Assembly (NCBI RefSeq): GCF_009674765.1
Contig: NZ_WKKF01000005.1
Coordinates: forward strand, 124,001-188,000
DNA: 64,000 bases
Direction: 5' to 3'
DNA from: Metabacillus idriensis
GTDB taxonomy: Bacteria > Bacillota > Bacilli > Bacillales > Bacillaceae
In this document: positions 30,079 to 39,953 of the stretch, one piece after another
How positions within the stretch are numbered: the first letter of the stretch is position 1
Layout: each line of letters begins with the position of its first letter
Notes under the pieces: model-generated
What the model was told of the DNA's origin: nothing
Database searches by the model: none
What the model saw: the letters and a program-made list of their open reading frames with translations, nothing else
Translations under genes and position numbers: made by a program

Positions 30079-30311
30079 TACTCTTCCTCCTGCAGATCAA
30101 AAGGGGCAAGCTCTCCGTCTTCGCGGAGAATCTGGTCCATTTGCTTTTCAACCGTCTGCAGCTTATCATGGCAAAGTTTTGAAAGCTTCATTCCGTCCTG
30201 AAAATAAGCGATTGCTTTCTCAAGAGGCACATCGCCCTCTTCAAGCTTTTCGACTATTTGTTCGAGCTCTTCCATGGCTTGTTCAAAAGTAGCTTCTTTT
30301 TTCTCACTCAT
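30078..30311 (-). CDS. xseB: Exodeoxyribonuclease VII small subunit
   Basis: Small subunit of the single-strand-specific exonuclease VII. 77 aa from ATG 30311 ([24 protein letters not shown]), with a GGAG site upstream, and overlapping xseA by 8 bp. Typical two-helix, acidic protein with the family's [21 protein letters not shown] segment. Longer upstream in-frame starts fall inside xseA and are not supported. Confidence 0.94.
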   Translation of the reverse strand: MSEKKEATFEQAMEELEQIVEKLEEGDVPLEKAIAYFQDGMKLSKLCHDKLQTVEKQMDQILREDGELAPFDLQEEE

Positions 30312-31656
30312 AAGCTTTTCGCTCCTCCACTCCTGTAACTTGGCAGATAACCTGCCCGTCCTGCATTTGAATGTGAAGATCATCACCTGTTTTGACTTGC
30401 GAGATGCTTTTCACAAGATTTTCATTCTGATAAGCAATGCTGTATCCCCGCTCCATTATTTTCAGCGGACTCAGTGCGTTCAGGCTTGCGGTCATTGACT
30501 GAAATTCCGCCTGTTTTTGACGCAGCAGAACGGACATATCCCTGTTCATTTTCTTGATCAATTGCTGATGCTTCTCTTTTTCACGGTGGATTTGTTCACG
30601 GGGATGCAGACGGGATAAACGATTTTTTAATTGATCATATTTGTCCTTTTTCAGCTGAATGGACCTGATGCTTTCTTTTTGCAGTGCTTCTACTAATTGA
30701 TCGAGCTGCTGTTCCTTTTGCTGATACAGCTGCTTCGGATATTTAAAGGCATAAGACTTTTGATAATAAGCCAATTGCTCTTTTTTCGAAGAAATCTTTT
30801 CCTGCATTGCGCGCAGCAGACGGGTTTGCCGATTGGAAGTTCTCTCCAGAAGCTCTGCAAAATGCGGCACTGCAAGCTCTGCTGCTCCAGTTGGAGTAGG
30901 CGCCCTTAAATCTGCAACAAAATCTGCAATTGTATAATCCGTTTCATGTCCCACAGCTGAGATGACCGGAACCGCGGAATTGAATATTTCTCTAGCAACC
31001 ATTTCTTCGTTAAAAGCCCATAATTCTTCGATCGATCCTCCGCCGCGGCCAACAATCAGCACGTCCAGATAGCCCAAGGCATTGGCCTGCTTAATCGCTC
31101 CAACAACAGACGGGCCAGCATGGATTCCCTGCACAAGTGCAGGGAGAATGATGACTTTAGCTGAAGGATAGCGGCGCTTGATTGTAATCAAAATATCCCG
31201 GATTGCAGCTCCTGTAGGCGAAGTAATGACACCTATTGCCTGAGGGTATTTTGGAATCGGCTGTTTATGCTTTTGATCAAACAGTCCTTCTTGTTCGAGT
31301 TTCTTTTTAAGTTCCTCATATGCAAGGTACAGACTTCCGATACCGTCAGGCTGCATTTCTTTCACGTACATTTGATAGCTGCCGCTCGGTTCATAAACAG
31401 AAATTTCACAGCGAAGCAGCACTTTCATGCCATTTTCAGGCTTGAATTTAAGCGATGAATTTTGGCCTGCAAACATAACGGCTGCAATCCGGGCACCTTC
31501 ATCCTTTAATGTGAAATACATATGGCCTCGGCTGTGCATTTTAACATTTGAAAGTTCACCCTTCACCCAAATATCCTTCAGGTGGGGATCGACATCAAAC
31601 TTTCGTTTAATATACTTTGTTAAGGCTGTAACTGTCACATACTTCATTTCACTCAT
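30304..31656 (-). CDS. xseA: Exodeoxyribonuclease VII large subunit
   Basis: Catalytic subunit of exonuclease VII. About 450 aa from ATG 31656 ([20 protein letters not shown]), placed 9 bases after GGAG. N-terminal OB-fold ([30 protein letters not shown]) followed by the catalytic domain ([57 protein letters not shown]). Downstream there is a coiled-coil-rich region (about 270-400). Confidence 0.95.
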   Translation of the reverse strand: MSEMKYVTVTALTKYIKRKFDVDPHLKDIWVKGELSNVKMHSRGHMYFTLKDEGARIAAVMFAGQNSSLKFKPENGMKVLLRCEISVYEPSGSYQMYVKEMQPDGIGSLYLAYEELKKKLEQEGLFDQKHKQPIPKYPQAIGVITSPTGAAIRDILITIKRRYPSAKVIILPALVQGIHAGPSVVGAIKQANALGYLDVLIVGRGGGSIEELWAFNEEMVAREIFNSAVPVISAVGHETDYTIADFVADLRAPTPTGAAELAVPHFAELLERTSNRQTRLLRAMQEKISSKKEQLAYYQKSYAFKYPKQLYQQKEQQLDQLVEALQKESIRSIQLKKDKYDQLKNRLSRLHPREQIHREKEKHQQLIKKMNRDMSVLLRQKQAEFQSMTASLNALSPLKIMERGYSIAYQNENLVKSISQVKTGDDLHIQMQDGQVICQVTGVEERKAYE

Positions 31657-31670
31657 CGCCAAAGACTCCT

Positions 31671-32546
31671 TTAAAGCTCTTTACTTACCTGCAGTCTTTC
31701 AGCGGAATTTCTTGCTGATTTTACTACATTGTGAGCAAGCATAGTAATCGTCATCGGACCTACCCCGCCCGGAACAGGAGTGATGTGGCTTGCTATTTGC
31801 TTTGCATCTTCAAAAACGACATCGCCGCACAGCTTCCCTGTCTCAAGCCTGTTGACACCAACATCGATTACAACAGCATTTTCTTTTATGTGCTCGCCTG
31901 TAATGAAATTAGCTCTGCCGACAGCTACAACTAAAATATCGGCTTGCTTTGTTACTTCTTTTAAATCCGGCGTTCTTGAATGACAATACGTAACGGTAGC
32001 ATGCTCATTCAGAAGCAAGATGCCGACCGGTTTGCCTACGATATTGCTTCGTCCTACTACTACAACATGTTTACCCGCAATTTCAATATTTGCAGATTTT
32101 ATCATTTCCACAATTCCAGCAGGTGTGCACGGCAAGAATGTATCTTCGCCGATCATCATTTGCCCGATATTAAGAGGATGAAATCCATCTACATCTTTTA
32201 AAGGAGAAATTTTTTCAATGACTGCTTTTTCTTGAATATGATCTGGCAATGGAAGCTGTACAAGGATGCCATGGCAGCTTTCATCATGATTATATTTCTC
32301 AATCACATCCAGAAGTTCTTTTTCTTCCATTGATTCAGGAAAATGTTCAAGCGTGAACGCCACGCCGATTTCTTCTGACGCTTTTTGTTTTCCTTTAATA
32401 TAAGAAATAGATGCTGGATGATCGCCTACTAAAATTACGACAAGTCCGGGCACAACACCTTGCTGTTTTAATTCTTTCACTTCCTGTGCAAGCTGTTTGC
32501 GTTTTTCCTGAGCTAATTCTTTTCCGCTGATTATTGAAGCTGTCAT
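31671..32546 (-). CDS. folD: Methylenetetrahydrofolate dehydrogenase/cyclohydrolase
   Basis: Bifunctional NADP-dependent oxidation of methylene-THF and hydrolysis of methenyl-THF, the one-carbon supply that also connects to the glycine cleavage operon in this window. 291 aa from ATG 32546 ([17 protein letters not shown]), with GGAGGA upstream. Catalytic [13 protein letters not shown] region with the YxxxK pair, [11 protein letters not shown] nucleotide-binding loop, and [17 protein letters not shown] near the C-terminus. Confidence 0.95.
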   Translation of the reverse strand: MTASIISGKELAQEKRKQLAQEVKELKQQGVVPGLVVILVGDHPASISYIKGKQKASEEIGVAFTLEHFPESMEEKELLDVIEKYNHDESCHGILVQLPLPDHIQEKAVIEKISPLKDVDGFHPLNIGQMMIGEDTFLPCTPAGIVEMIKSANIEIAGKHVVVVGRSNIVGKPVGILLLNEHATVTYCHSRTPDLKEVTKQADILVVAVGRANFITGEHIKENAVVIDVGVNRLETGKLCGDVVFEDAKQIASHITPVPGGVGPMTITMLAHNVVKSARNSAERLQVSKEL

Positions 32547-32577
32547 TGTTTGTTCCTCCTCCGAGTATTGTGATTGG

Positions 32578-32970
32578 TTATTTATCAATCGTCTGTTTAA
32601 TGTTTGAGAGGACACCATTAATAAACTTCGGTGATTGATCATCCCCAAAGGTTTTTGCGAGTTCAATTGCTTCATCAAGAGTTACATTGACTGGAATTTC
32701 TTCAATATACATCATTTCGTATACAGCGAGACGCAGTACAGATCGATCTACATTTGCAAGTCTCTCAAGTTTCCATTTCACTAAATGAGGTTTGATTTGT
32801 TCATCAATCTCTGCCATATGCTCAATTGTTCCAAGAACAAGAGCAGTCATAAACTCGTCAAGTTCTTCCCCGTCAAGCGCATGAGACATCGCTTCTTTAG
32901 GATCAATATCACTTACATCTATTTGAAAGAGTGCCTGCAGCGCTTTTTCTCTTGCTAATCTTCGTTTCAT
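32578..32970 (-). CDS. nusB: Transcription antitermination factor NusB
   Basis: All-helical RNA-binding factor for rRNA antitermination. 130 aa from ATG 32970 ([18 protein letters not shown]), preceded by AAGGAG; homology begins at this Met. Conserved [37 protein letters not shown] in the C-terminal half. First gene of the nusB-folD-xse-ispA group. Confidence 0.95.
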   Translation of the reverse strand: MKRRLAREKALQALFQIDVSDIDPKEAMSHALDGEELDEFMTALVLGTIEHMAEIDEQIKPHLVKWKLERLANVDRSVLRLAVYEMMYIEEIPVNVTLDEAIELAKTFGDDQSPKFINGVLSNIKQTIDK

Positions 32971-33140
32971 TTGTTCTTGCTCCTTTATGTACAAAAATGT
33001 CGAAATGTCATAAAAAGATAATACCATATTTCATGGACATAAGCACATCGTTAAAAACCTTTTCTGTCGAAATGACGAATAAAAAACTTCACATACAACT
33101 TAACATTCGTATTTAACCAAATGTTCAATCTATTTAGGTA

Positions 33141-33170
33141 AAAAAAAACCAAAGGAAGATCTCCTCTGGC
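33141..33170 (-). terminator. yqhY terminator
   Basis: CCAGAGGA / TCCTTTGG hairpin (one G-U pair) with a long T-run on the minus strand, directly after yqhY and separating accBC-yqhY from nusB. Confidence 0.75.
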
Positions 33171-33171
33171 T

Positions 33172-33579
33172 TTACATTTCCTGGTCGACTTCAATTTCCT
33201 GTGACTTTGTTTCAAATTGAATGCCCACTACATGAATATTAATTTCATTGATTTCAAGTGCTGTCATGTTGTATAAAGCCTGGCGCGTATTATCCTGAAT
33301 GCGCTGAGCAACCGTAGGAATGGAAACTCCGAACATCATGACACAATATACATCAATCGTAATTCCGTCTTCTGAAAGATCAACTTTTACACCTTTGCCG
33401 TGATTTTTTTTCCCTAAACGCTCAACTACGCCAGATGCGAAGTTGCCGCGCATTTGGGCAACGCCTTCTACTTCAGAAGCTGCAATACCGGCAATAACCT
33501 CAATGACCTCAGGGGCAATTTCAACCTTGCCAAGACCATTTTCTTCATGAGTCATTTCAAGTAATTTGTTTTCTTTCAA
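33172..33579 (-). CDS. yqhY: Asp23/Gls24 family envelope stress protein YqhY
   Basis: 135 aa. Asp23/Gls24 domain throughout (VIEVIAGIAASEVEGVAQMRG, KVDLSEDGITIDVYCVMMFGVSIP). It follows accC by 23 bp, the conserved accB-accC-yqhY arrangement of Firmicutes. In B. subtilis loss of YqhY is linked to acetyl-CoA carboxylase mis-regulation. By analogy this protein probably restrains or tunes AccBC; that is family knowledge, not visible here. Confidence 0.93.
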   Translation of the reverse strand: MKENKLLEMTHEENGLGKVEIAPEVIEVIAGIAASEVEGVAQMRGNFASGVVERLGKKNHGKGVKVDLSEDGITIDVYCVMMFGVSIPTVAQRIQDNTRQALYNMTALEINEINIHVVGIQFETKSQEIEVDQEM

Positions 33580-33602
33580 GAATCAGCACCTCCATATATT
33601 TT

Positions 33603-34955
33603 TCAAGCTTCCATCACTTTATGGATTTCTAAAAATTTCGTATTAAACTCCCCAGATACAAACGTTTCATGCTCAAGCAGCTTTTGGTGAAAAGGAATCG
33701 TTGTATGAATTCCTTCAATCACAAATTCACCCAGGGCACGCTTCATTCTCGCAATTGCTTCTTCACGCGTAGCGCCGTATGTAATCAGTTTAGCAATCAT
33801 CGAGTCATAGTATGGCGGAATTGTATAGCCCGGGTACACTGCAGAATCTACTCTAACACCCAGTCCGCCGGGCGGCAAGTACATCTCTATTTTTCCAGGT
33901 GACGGCATAAAATTCTTCTCTGGATTCTCTGCGTTGATCCGGCATTCGATGGCCCAGCCATTGAAAACAACATCTTCCTGCTTAACGGACAGGGCAGACC
34001 CTGAGGCTACTTTAATTTGTTCTTTAATCAAATCAATGCCTGTTACCATTTCAGTCACGGGATGCTCAACTTGAATACGTGTATTCATTTCCATGAAATA
34101 AAATTTATTTTCAAGATAATCAAAAATAAATTCTACTGTACCTGCTCCCGTATAGTTTACTGCTTCTGCTGCTTTAACAGCTGCTCTTCCCATCGTCTCG
34201 CGCATTTCCGCTGATAATGCCGGAGAAGGTGTTTCTTCAAGTAATTTTTGAAGACGGCGCTGAATTGAACAATCTCTTTCACCCAGGTGAATGACATTGC
34301 CCAGGGAATCAGCCATAACTTGAATTTCTACATGCCTGAAATCCTCAATGTACTTTTCAATATAGACTCCGGGATTTCCAAAAGCAGTTGCTGCTTCCTG
34401 CTGAGTAATTTGAATGCCTTTAATCAGCTCTTGTTCTGTTTTAGCGACCCGGATCCCTTTTCCGCCTCCGCCTGCTGTTGCTTTAATTATAACAGGATAC
34501 CCGATATCATTTGCAAGCGAGACAGCGTCGCCTGAATCTTTAATAATTCCCTGTGAACCCGGAACAATCGGCACTCCCGCTTTTCTCATCGTTTCCCTTG
34601 CAACATCCTTTGTTCCCATTTTAGAAATGGCATCAGCGCTTGGTCCCACAAAGATGATGTTGCATTCCTGGCAAAGCTCTGCAAAGTCAGCATTTTCAGC
34701 TAAAAAACCGTAGCCGGGATGTATGGCTTCACTGCCGGTTAATTTCGCAACACTAATAATGTTCGTGAAATTCAAATAGCTGTCTTTTGAAGCTGTCGGA
34801 CCGACACAATACGCTTCATCAGCCAGCTGAACATGCAATGAGTCCCTGTCTGCTTCTGAGAAGACTGCTACCGTCTCTATTCCAAGTTCTTTGCACGCCC
34901 GAATAATCCGAACCGCAATTTCTCCTCTGTTTGCTATAAGCAATTTCTTAATCAT
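33603..34955 (-). CDS. accC: Biotin carboxylase subunit of acetyl-CoA carboxylase
   Basis: ATP-dependent carboxylation of biotin on AccB, the first step of fatty acid synthesis. 450 aa. N-terminal pre-ATP-grasp domain ([24 protein letters not shown]), ATP-grasp glycine loop [13 protein letters not shown] (about 159-171), [18 protein letters not shown], catalytic [23 protein letters not shown]. Begins 11 bp after accB. Confidence 0.97.
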   Translation of the reverse strand: MIKKLLIANRGEIAVRIIRACKELGIETVAVFSEADRDSLHVQLADEAYCVGPTASKDSYLNFTNIISVAKLTGSEAIHPGYGFLAENADFAELCQECNIIFVGPSADAISKMGTKDVARETMRKAGVPIVPGSQGIIKDSGDAVSLANDIGYPVIIKATAGGGGKGIRVAKTEQELIKGIQITQQEAATAFGNPGVYIEKYIEDFRHVEIQVMADSLGNVIHLGERDCSIQRRLQKLLEETPSPALSAEMRETMGRAAVKAAEAVNYTGAGTVEFIFDYLENKFYFMEMNTRIQVEHPVTEMVTGIDLIKEQIKVASGSALSVKQEDVVFNGWAIECRINAENPEKNFMPSPGKIEMYLPPGGLGVRVDSAVYPGYTIPPYYDSMIAKLITYGATREEAIARMKRALGEFVIEGIHTTIPFHQKLLEHETFVSGEFNTKFLEIHKVMEA

Positions 34956-34966
34956 AGTTTCTCTCC

Positions 34967-35464
34967 TTACTCTGGTCTGACAAGGAATAATGGCTGACCG
35001 TATTCAACAAGCTGACCATTTTCAGCTAGAATCTCAACAATTTCCCCTTTTACTTCTGCTTCTATTTCATTAAACAATTTCATGGCTTCAACGATACAGA
35101 CAACTGAATCAGATGTCACTTTTGATCCTACTTTTACATAGTCGTCTGTGTCCGGAGAAGATGCAGCATAAAACGTTCCAACCATAGGAGACGTGATTTT
35201 ATGTAATGATTCCTCCTGAACAGGAGCTTCTGCTTCTTTCTTAGGCTGTTCTTTTACTTCCTGCATTGCTGCCACAGCCTGTGGAGCAGGGCTTTGGCTC
35301 TGTTCGACTGCTGCTACTGAAGTAACGCGATTTGCAGCTTTCTCTAATTCATCCAAACGTTTTTTCAATTTAATTTTTGAACCTTCATGTTCATAAGTAA
35401 ATTCATCAATAGAAGACTGGTCAATGAGTTTGATCAGTTCTCTGATTTCTTGTATCTTCAACAT
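34967..35464 (-). CDS. accB: Biotin carboxyl carrier protein of acetyl-CoA carboxylase
   Basis: Carries the carboxybiotin between AccC and the carboxyltransferase. 165 aa. N-terminal dimerisation region, Ala/Pro/Glu/Gln-rich linker (about 50-86), C-terminal biotinyl domain with the biotinylated lysine in EAMKL (Lys129) and the thumb segment [14 protein letters not shown]. First gene of accB-accC-yqhY. Confidence 0.96.
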   Translation of the reverse strand: MLKIQEIRELIKLIDQSSIDEFTYEHEGSKIKLKKRLDELEKAANRVTSVAAVEQSQSPAPQAVAAMQEVKEQPKKEAEAPVQEESLHKITSPMVGTFYAASSPDTDDYVKVGSKVTSDSVVCIVEAMKLFNEIEAEVKGEIVEILAENGQLVEYGQPLFLVRPE

Positions 35465-35655
35465 CTGCTGGCACCCCTATTCAAATTCTTGATGATTTCT
35501 TGACCATCTTATTTGTTTTATAATCTAGTACTAAAACTTAGTCCTATTATACATCTTACGACAGGTCATGCATTAAATTCAATATTAATTCTTTCCTGAA
35601 GAAGAGGATCTTAATATGTAAGACTACTTTAAATTATAAGGTAAATCAAAAAAAT

Positions 35656-35669
35656 ATGAAACGTTTACA
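35656..35669 (-). promoter_or_regulatory. Candidate cre site upstream of accB
   Basis: Minus-strand TGTAAACGTTTCAT matches the cre consensus at 13 of 14 positions. It lies in the 255-bp gap between spoIIIAH and accB, about 190 bp from accB. A TATAAT on the minus strand lies nearer to accB, around 35545. Confidence 0.35.
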
Positions 35670-35680
35670 CCAATTAAATA

Positions 35681-35709
35681 GAAAATCCCCGTGTGGCAGA
35701 CACACAGGG
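35681..35709 (-). terminator. spoIIIA operon terminator
   Basis: CCC-GTGTG / CACAC-GGG stem with one mismatch, and a short T stretch on the minus strand, just after spoIIIAH. Confidence 0.75.
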
Positions 35710-35719
35710 AAGTTGCTGT

Positions 35720-36307
35720 TTATTGATTAGAAGGCTCCAATGTAACCGCTACATCTTTCATGCCTTTCATCTCACTGCTGACAAGCTGAATGATTTTGTT
35801 TGCTTCAGATGCTGAGCTCTCTTTTGCTTTCACCGTTACTTTCACTTTCTCTCCTTCGATGCGGACGAGAGCATCGTCATAGCCATTGGATTTAATGAAC
35901 GTTTCAAGAATTTCCTCATTGGCCACCGCTTCATCAATCGCATTCATTTCATCTCTGGCTGCACTTTTTTCAGCGGCTGATACATCTTTGCTTGCCACGA
36001 TATCCTCTAAGCTTTCTTTCCTAGCACTTCTTGTATCTTCAAGCTGCAGACGCATGGTAGCAAACAGCTCATCGTTTGAAACCGATACAACTGTTCCATC
36101 CTCAGCCTCCTCGATCGTAACTTCCCCTTTATCATTTTCCTTTTCTGTCTCTTTCACGGCTTCTGCTTTGTCACCTTTTTCAGCCTCTGCTCCAGTTAAT
36201 GCCACATCGTTTTTCACTTCTTCGGGAGTTGTAATATAGTAGACTGACAGGACTACAACCAAACTTAACATCGTTAATAACCAAACCGTTTGTTTTTTCA
36301 GCATCAT
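35720..36307 (-). CDS. spoIIIAH: Stage III sporulation protein SpoIIIAH
   Basis: Mother-cell half of the Q-AH channel; its extracellular domain binds forespore SpoIIQ. 195 aa. One N-terminal membrane helix (WLLTMLSLVVVLSVYYI, 9-25), a charged Glu/Lys-rich linker (about 30-75), then a ring-building YscJ/FliF-like domain at the C-terminus (about 95-195). Last gene of spoIIIAA-AH. Confidence 0.95.
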   Translation of the reverse strand: MMLKKQTVWLLTMLSLVVVLSVYYITTPEEVKNDVALTGAEAEKGDKAEAVKETEKENDKGEVTIEEAEDGTVVSVSNDELFATMRLQLEDTRSARKESLEDIVASKDVSAAEKSAARDEMNAIDEAVANEEILETFIKSNGYDDALVRIEGEKVKVTVKAKESSASEANKIIQLVSSEMKGMKDVAVTLEPSNQ

Positions 36308-36321
36308 TCGTGAATCCTCCT

Positions 36322-36975
36322 TTATTTCCCTTTTTTAGCTGCAACTGCAACGCGGTGGCTCGGTACCCCAAGCACTCTCGTTACAGCTTCAACAATTGAT
36401 TTTTTTATTTGAATGTTATCAGCACCCGCAGCTACAACAAGCACTCCCCTTATTTCCGGTTTCTTGGTCTGAAGGATGATTGGAGTTTCCTGCTCTCCCT
36501 TTCGGATAATGACAACGGATTCTTCTGTTGATCCATCTTCGACCGTCCTCTTCCCTCCCTGAGGATCAGTCTCTTCTGTCGTCTGGCTTTGTGACACGCT
36601 GTTTTTTTCAAGAATTTGCTCTGATGTGGCATCTACATTGACGACAACCATTGCATTCTCAATGCCAATCATTGAATCGAGCGCTTCTTTTAATTGATTC
36701 TCATATTCTTGCTCGTATTTATCGATAGACCCTGAACCCCCGCTTTCTTCAGAGGGTTTAAAGACATCGGCATCACCTGAAGCTGTTGATGTCAGACCGG
36801 AGACTTGCGACACCTTCGGCAAACTTGCCTCATTCGTGAAAAGGTTGCTGATCAGCATAAAACCAATTCCGATTGCCAAAACGATTAGTACATAGTGATA
36901 CTTAGATGGTTTTTTGCCGTTTTCAATGTTTATCATGCTTTTTAGCTTCTCCAACAAATTCTTTGGATTACTCAT
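36322..36975 (-). CDS. spoIIIAG: Stage III sporulation protein SpoIIIAG
   Basis: Ring-forming component of the feeding-tube complex between mother cell and forespore. 217 aa. One membrane helix (YHYVLIVLAIGIGFMLISNLF, about 26-46), a flexible linker rich in Ser/Gly, and a C-terminal ring-building domain ending TRVLGVPSHRVAVAAKKGK. Overlaps spoIIIAF by 8 bp. Confidence 0.95.
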   Translation of the reverse strand: MSNPKNLLEKLKSMINIENGKKPSKYHYVLIVLAIGIGFMLISNLFTNEASLPKVSQVSGLTSTASGDADVFKPSEESGGSGSIDKYEQEYENQLKEALDSMIGIENAMVVVNVDATSEQILEKNSVSQSQTTEETDPQGGKRTVEDGSTEESVVIIRKGEQETPIILQTKKPEIRGVLVVAAGADNIQIKKSIVEAVTRVLGVPSHRVAVAAKKGK

Positions 36976-37600
36976 CTGTGCTGCCCTCCCCTCCTTCCAT
37001 TTTCAAGGAAATCTTATCAGGGTCAACTTCCCAGATACTTGCCAGGTACGATTTAATCTCTGATGCCTGCCTGATTTGATTTTCTTTTTCAGTCTCTTCT
37101 GTTTCCGCTGCACCAAGTAGAACTGGCTGAATGGTTTCAACCGCTTCGGATTCTGCTTCCTCTGCTTCAAGTATCACCTCTATGCCCTGCAGACTTTTTT
37201 GAATTTCTTCAAATGGTTCATCTACAGTTAGAGAGATATGTTTAATCGATACATCATAGCTTTGCACCAGCTCCTCTTTTGCCTGTGATTTTAATTGGAC
37301 AGCCATGTTTTTTAAAATATATGCATCGTTGGAAGCTTGTATTTCTTTTTTTTGCAAATCAATCATTTTTTTTATCTCTTCTTCCTTTGTTGGAGATTCC
37401 ATTTGAACATCTGATACAAGCGTATTGATGTCAGCTGATAATAATTTGAAGACCGGCGAGAGAATGATGACGATAAGCAGAAGACTGATGACCATTTTTG
37501 CGTACTTTTGCATGGCTGAATTCGGCAGCAGCAAATCAAGGATGACAGCAAGCATAATAAATAGAATGATATTCGCTATCCATTCTGTTAAAAAAGACAT
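36968..37600 (-). CDS. spoIIIAF: Stage III sporulation protein SpoIIIAF
   Basis: 210 aa. Two N-terminal membrane helices (IANIILFIMLAVILDLLLP and YAKMVISLLLIVIILSPVF), followed by a soluble extracellular domain rich in Glu. Typical length for the family. Lies between spoIIIAE (11 bp gap) and spoIIIAG (overlap), in the operon. Confidence 0.94.
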   Translation of the reverse strand: MSFLTEWIANIILFIMLAVILDLLLPNSAMQKYAKMVISLLLIVIILSPVFKLLSADINTLVSDVQMESPTKEEEIKKMIDLQKKEIQASNDAYILKNMAVQLKSQAKEELVQSYDVSIKHISLTVDEPFEEIQKSLQGIEVILEAEEAESEAVETIQPVLLGAAETEETEKENQIRQASEIKSYLASIWEVDPDKISLKMEGGEGSTDE

Positions 37601-37611
37601 GCCTCATCCTC

Positions 37612-38790
37612 CTAACGAACCATCATGGTAATGTTTCCAGCAGCAATAATGACCGTAATACTTAAGAAAAACATCAAAGAAACAATGGCAAGTGCGGCAA
37701 AAATATAAATCACGCTTTTACTGATGATATCGAGGCACTTGATAATCGGTCCTCCGCCGAGCGGCTGCAGCAGGGCAGCCGTAAATTTATAGATAAAGGC
37801 AAGTGTCAAAACCTTTATCGCAGGAAACGCTGCGATAAAAAGCAGGATCGCGACGCCGATAATCCCGACTGTATTCTTTAAAAGGACTGAAGCACTGATG
37901 ACTGTATCCGTTGCGTCGGTGAACATTCTGCCAAGCACCGGAATAAAGTTGCCTGTGACAAATTTAGCTGTTCGAATCGCCATACCGTCAGATACGGCTG
38001 CAGATGCTCCCTGAACAGAGATGACACCGAGAAAGACGGTTAAAAACGTTCCGAGAAGGCCAATACTTATATTGCGCAGCAGCTGTGCAAGCTGGGTCAC
38101 TTTGTATTGATCTGTCAATGTACTTACGATGCTTAACAGAGCTGAGAGGAATAACAGCGGCAGAACGATTTTTTCAATCAATACCCCGCTTGTGTTCATA
38201 AGGAAGAGGATGACAGGATGGAAAAACGCTGCTGAGATTAGGCCGCCAGAAGCCGCCATGAGCGCAAGCAGCAGGGGAATCAGCGCCAAGATAAAACTTG
38301 TCATCGTCTGTATGGCTTCAACTGTGTATTCAATCGCTATGTGAAAACTATTAAGAGCGATAATCATCAGCACCATATAGACAAGCGCATATGCTACTTT
38401 GCTTACCGTACTTTGGCTGAATGCATCTTGAAGCAGCTGCAGAAGCATACTGAAAATCGTCAGCAGAATTAGAGTTCCGAGCAACTTGCCGTTTGCAATG
38501 ATTTCATGAAAAATATATTTCAAAAACGCTTTTGACCATTCCTGGAAGGACAATTCCTTTTCTCCATTTAAAAATTGAAGCAAGCTTCCTTTTTGACTCT
38601 CTGGAAGATACCCTCCATACTCTGTCATAATGTCATCCCAGAATTTTTTGATTTCCTGAATTCCGAGCTTGTCTATTTGCTGATCAATTAAGTCCTGCTG
38701 CGGTGGAGGGGGAGAGGCTTGTACAATCACTGGAAAAGAAAAAAAGAAAAGAAAGAAGATGGCGATGATTCCTTTTTTCATTTTACTCAC
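37612..38790 (-). CDS. spoIIIAE: Stage III sporulation protein SpoIIIAE
   Basis: Polytopic membrane protein of the SpoIIIA channel. 392 aa with an N-terminal signal peptide (KGIIAIFFLFFFSFPVIVQASP) and about eight hydrophobic helices from residue 95 onward, including PFQQ-like GASAAVSDGMAIRTAKFVTGNFIPVLGRM. Thought to be part of the inner-membrane base of the complex. Confidence 0.95.
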   Translation of the reverse strand: MSKMKKGIIAIFFLFFFSFPVIVQASPPPPQQDLIDQQIDKLGIQEIKKFWDDIMTEYGGYLPESQKGSLLQFLNGEKELSFQEWSKAFLKYIFHEIIANGKLLGTLILLTIFSMLLQLLQDAFSQSTVSKVAYALVYMVLMIIALNSFHIAIEYTVEAIQTMTSFILALIPLLLALMAASGGLISAAFFHPVILFLMNTSGVLIEKIVLPLLFLSALLSIVSTLTDQYKVTQLAQLLRNISIGLLGTFLTVFLGVISVQGASAAVSDGMAIRTAKFVTGNFIPVLGRMFTDATDTVISASVLLKNTVGIIGVAILLFIAAFPAIKVLTLAFIYKFTAALLQPLGGGPIIKCLDIISKSVIYIFAALAIVSLMFFLSITVIIAAGNITMMVR

Positions 38791-38807
38791 CCCTTAAAGC
38801 CTCGCTA

Positions 38808-39197
38808 TTAAGCCGGTATTAATCCGATAATGGTTTCTATAATGACAGTTAATATCGGCACTGCCATGGCCAGAATCAAAATTTTTCCGCCAAGCTCAAT
38901 TTTTGAGGCAATGGCGCCCTGTCCGGCATCTTTTGTAATCTGAGCTCCAAACTCTGCAATATAGGCGATTCCGATTATTTTTAAAATGGTTTCTACATAC
39001 ATCATATTAATATTTGCATTCAATGCTATTTTTTCAATCATCGTGATAATCTGTGAAACCTGATCGACCAGAAATAGAAAAATGACACAGCCGACAAAGA
39101 CTACAAGCATAAAAGCATATGTCGGCTTTTGTTCTTTTACGATTAATGCTAGAAAAGTGGCCACTAAGCCAAGTCCGACAATCTGGATAATTTCAAT
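38808..39197 (-). CDS. spoIIIAD: Stage III sporulation protein SpoIIIAD, apparent ATT start codon
   Basis: Small membrane protein of the SpoIIIA complex. The homologous reading frame extends 11 codons upstream of the first conventional start (GTG 39164), encoding IEIIQIVGLGL, which matches the family's N-terminus. The only codon at the right place is ATT (39195-39197), preceded at 7 bases by a GGGGGG ribosome site that overlaps the spoIIIAC stop. Starting at GTG would lose most of the first membrane helix. The total would be 129 aa against about 133 in B. subtilis. Three further hydrophobic segments follow. Confidence 0.85.
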   Translation of the reverse strand: MEIIQIVGLGLVATFLALIVKEQKPTYAFMLVVFVGCVIFLFLVDQVSQIITMIEKIALNANINMMYVETILKIIGIAYIAEFGAQITKDAGQGAIASKIELGGKILILAMAVPILTVIIETIIGLIPA

Positions 39198-39209
39198 CGC
39201 AGAGCCCCC

Positions 39210-39416
39210 CTATCCCTGAAAGAGGAAGACTGATTTTATTTTTTGGAACAGATCCTCAACTATGGAAGCAACCATGAACAGAATGTAGATAAATCCAAGC
39301 AATGTAACCCATTGTGCATATTCTTTCTTTCCCATTTGATCAAGTATCGTATGAAGAAATGCCACAACAATTCCAATTCCCGCTATCTGAAAAATGATAT
39401 TCACATCTACTCCCAT
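39210..39416 (-). CDS. spoIIIAC: Stage III sporulation protein SpoIIIAC
   Basis: 68 aa with two membrane helices (IIFQIAGIGIVVAFLHTIL and WVTLLGFIYILFMVASIV) around a short loop containing DQMGKKEYAQ. Characteristic family size. It belongs to the SpoIIIAC/AD pair of small membrane subunits. Its stop codon overlaps the spoIIIAD ribosome site. Confidence 0.94.
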   Translation of the reverse strand: MGVDVNIIFQIAGIGIVVAFLHTILDQMGKKEYAQWVTLLGFIYILFMVASIVEDLFQKIKSVFLFQG

Positions 39417-39437
39417 TACATGTAATCCTCCTGACTG

Positions 39438-39953
39438 CTACATCAATAAAATAACGAGCAATAATCCAGATAAAAAACCTAAGCTTTTCAGCATTGTTTC
39501 ATAGCGGCTTTGTTTATCAAGAGCATCCGCTTCTTCTCGTTCAAGATGGGTTAAGGTCAGGCGAATATGTTTTTGCTGCGACACTATGTCGTGCTGTCCG
39601 AGCGTCTCTCCAAATTGCTTTAAAATTTCATATTCTCCCTGCTTAAATGCCGTCATCCGCCAAACTTCCTGCAGGCTATTTTCCCAGGCTGCCTTCACAC
39701 TTGTATGCCCTGCGGACAGTCGTTTTGAAAACTCTTCAAAAAACCATGAGAGCGGCTTTGGCATCTGTTTTGACAAAGTGGCTGCTGCTTCTTTGAGAGG
39801 TGTGTGCGCATACATAATTTCTGCCTCAAGAGCCTGGAGAGCAACCTTTAGCTGCCTCAGCTGGCGAGGACGCTCACTTATATGCTTCGCCACTTCAAAC
39901 CCTGTCCATGTAGTCGCTAGCAAAATAAATACAGCTCCAAGTATTTTTATCAT
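39438..39953 (-). CDS. spoIIIAB: Stage III sporulation protein SpoIIIAB
   Basis: 171 aa, related to GspF-like platform proteins of secretion systems. N- and C-terminal membrane helices (IKILGAVFILLATTWTGFEV; LGFLSGLLLVILLM) and the conserved cytoplasmic helical part (RPRQLRQLKVALQALEAEIMYAHTPL). ATG overlaps the spoIIIAA stop by 4 bp. Confidence 0.95.
   Translation of the reverse strand: MIKILGAVFILLATTWTGFEVAKHISERPRQLRQLKVALQALEAEIMYAHTPLKEAAATLSKQMPKPLSWFFEEFSKRLSAGHTSVKAAWENSLQEVWRMTAFKQGEYEILKQFGETLGQHDIVSQQKHIRLTLTHLEREEADALDKQSRYETMLKSLGFLSGLLLVILLM

Noticed and set aside
35518-35560. FapR-like operator (CTAGTACTAAAACTTAGTCC) upstream of accB
   Set aside because: Half sites are in the wrong relative orientation and spacing for the FapR palindrome, and accBC is not a known FapR target in B. 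subtilis.
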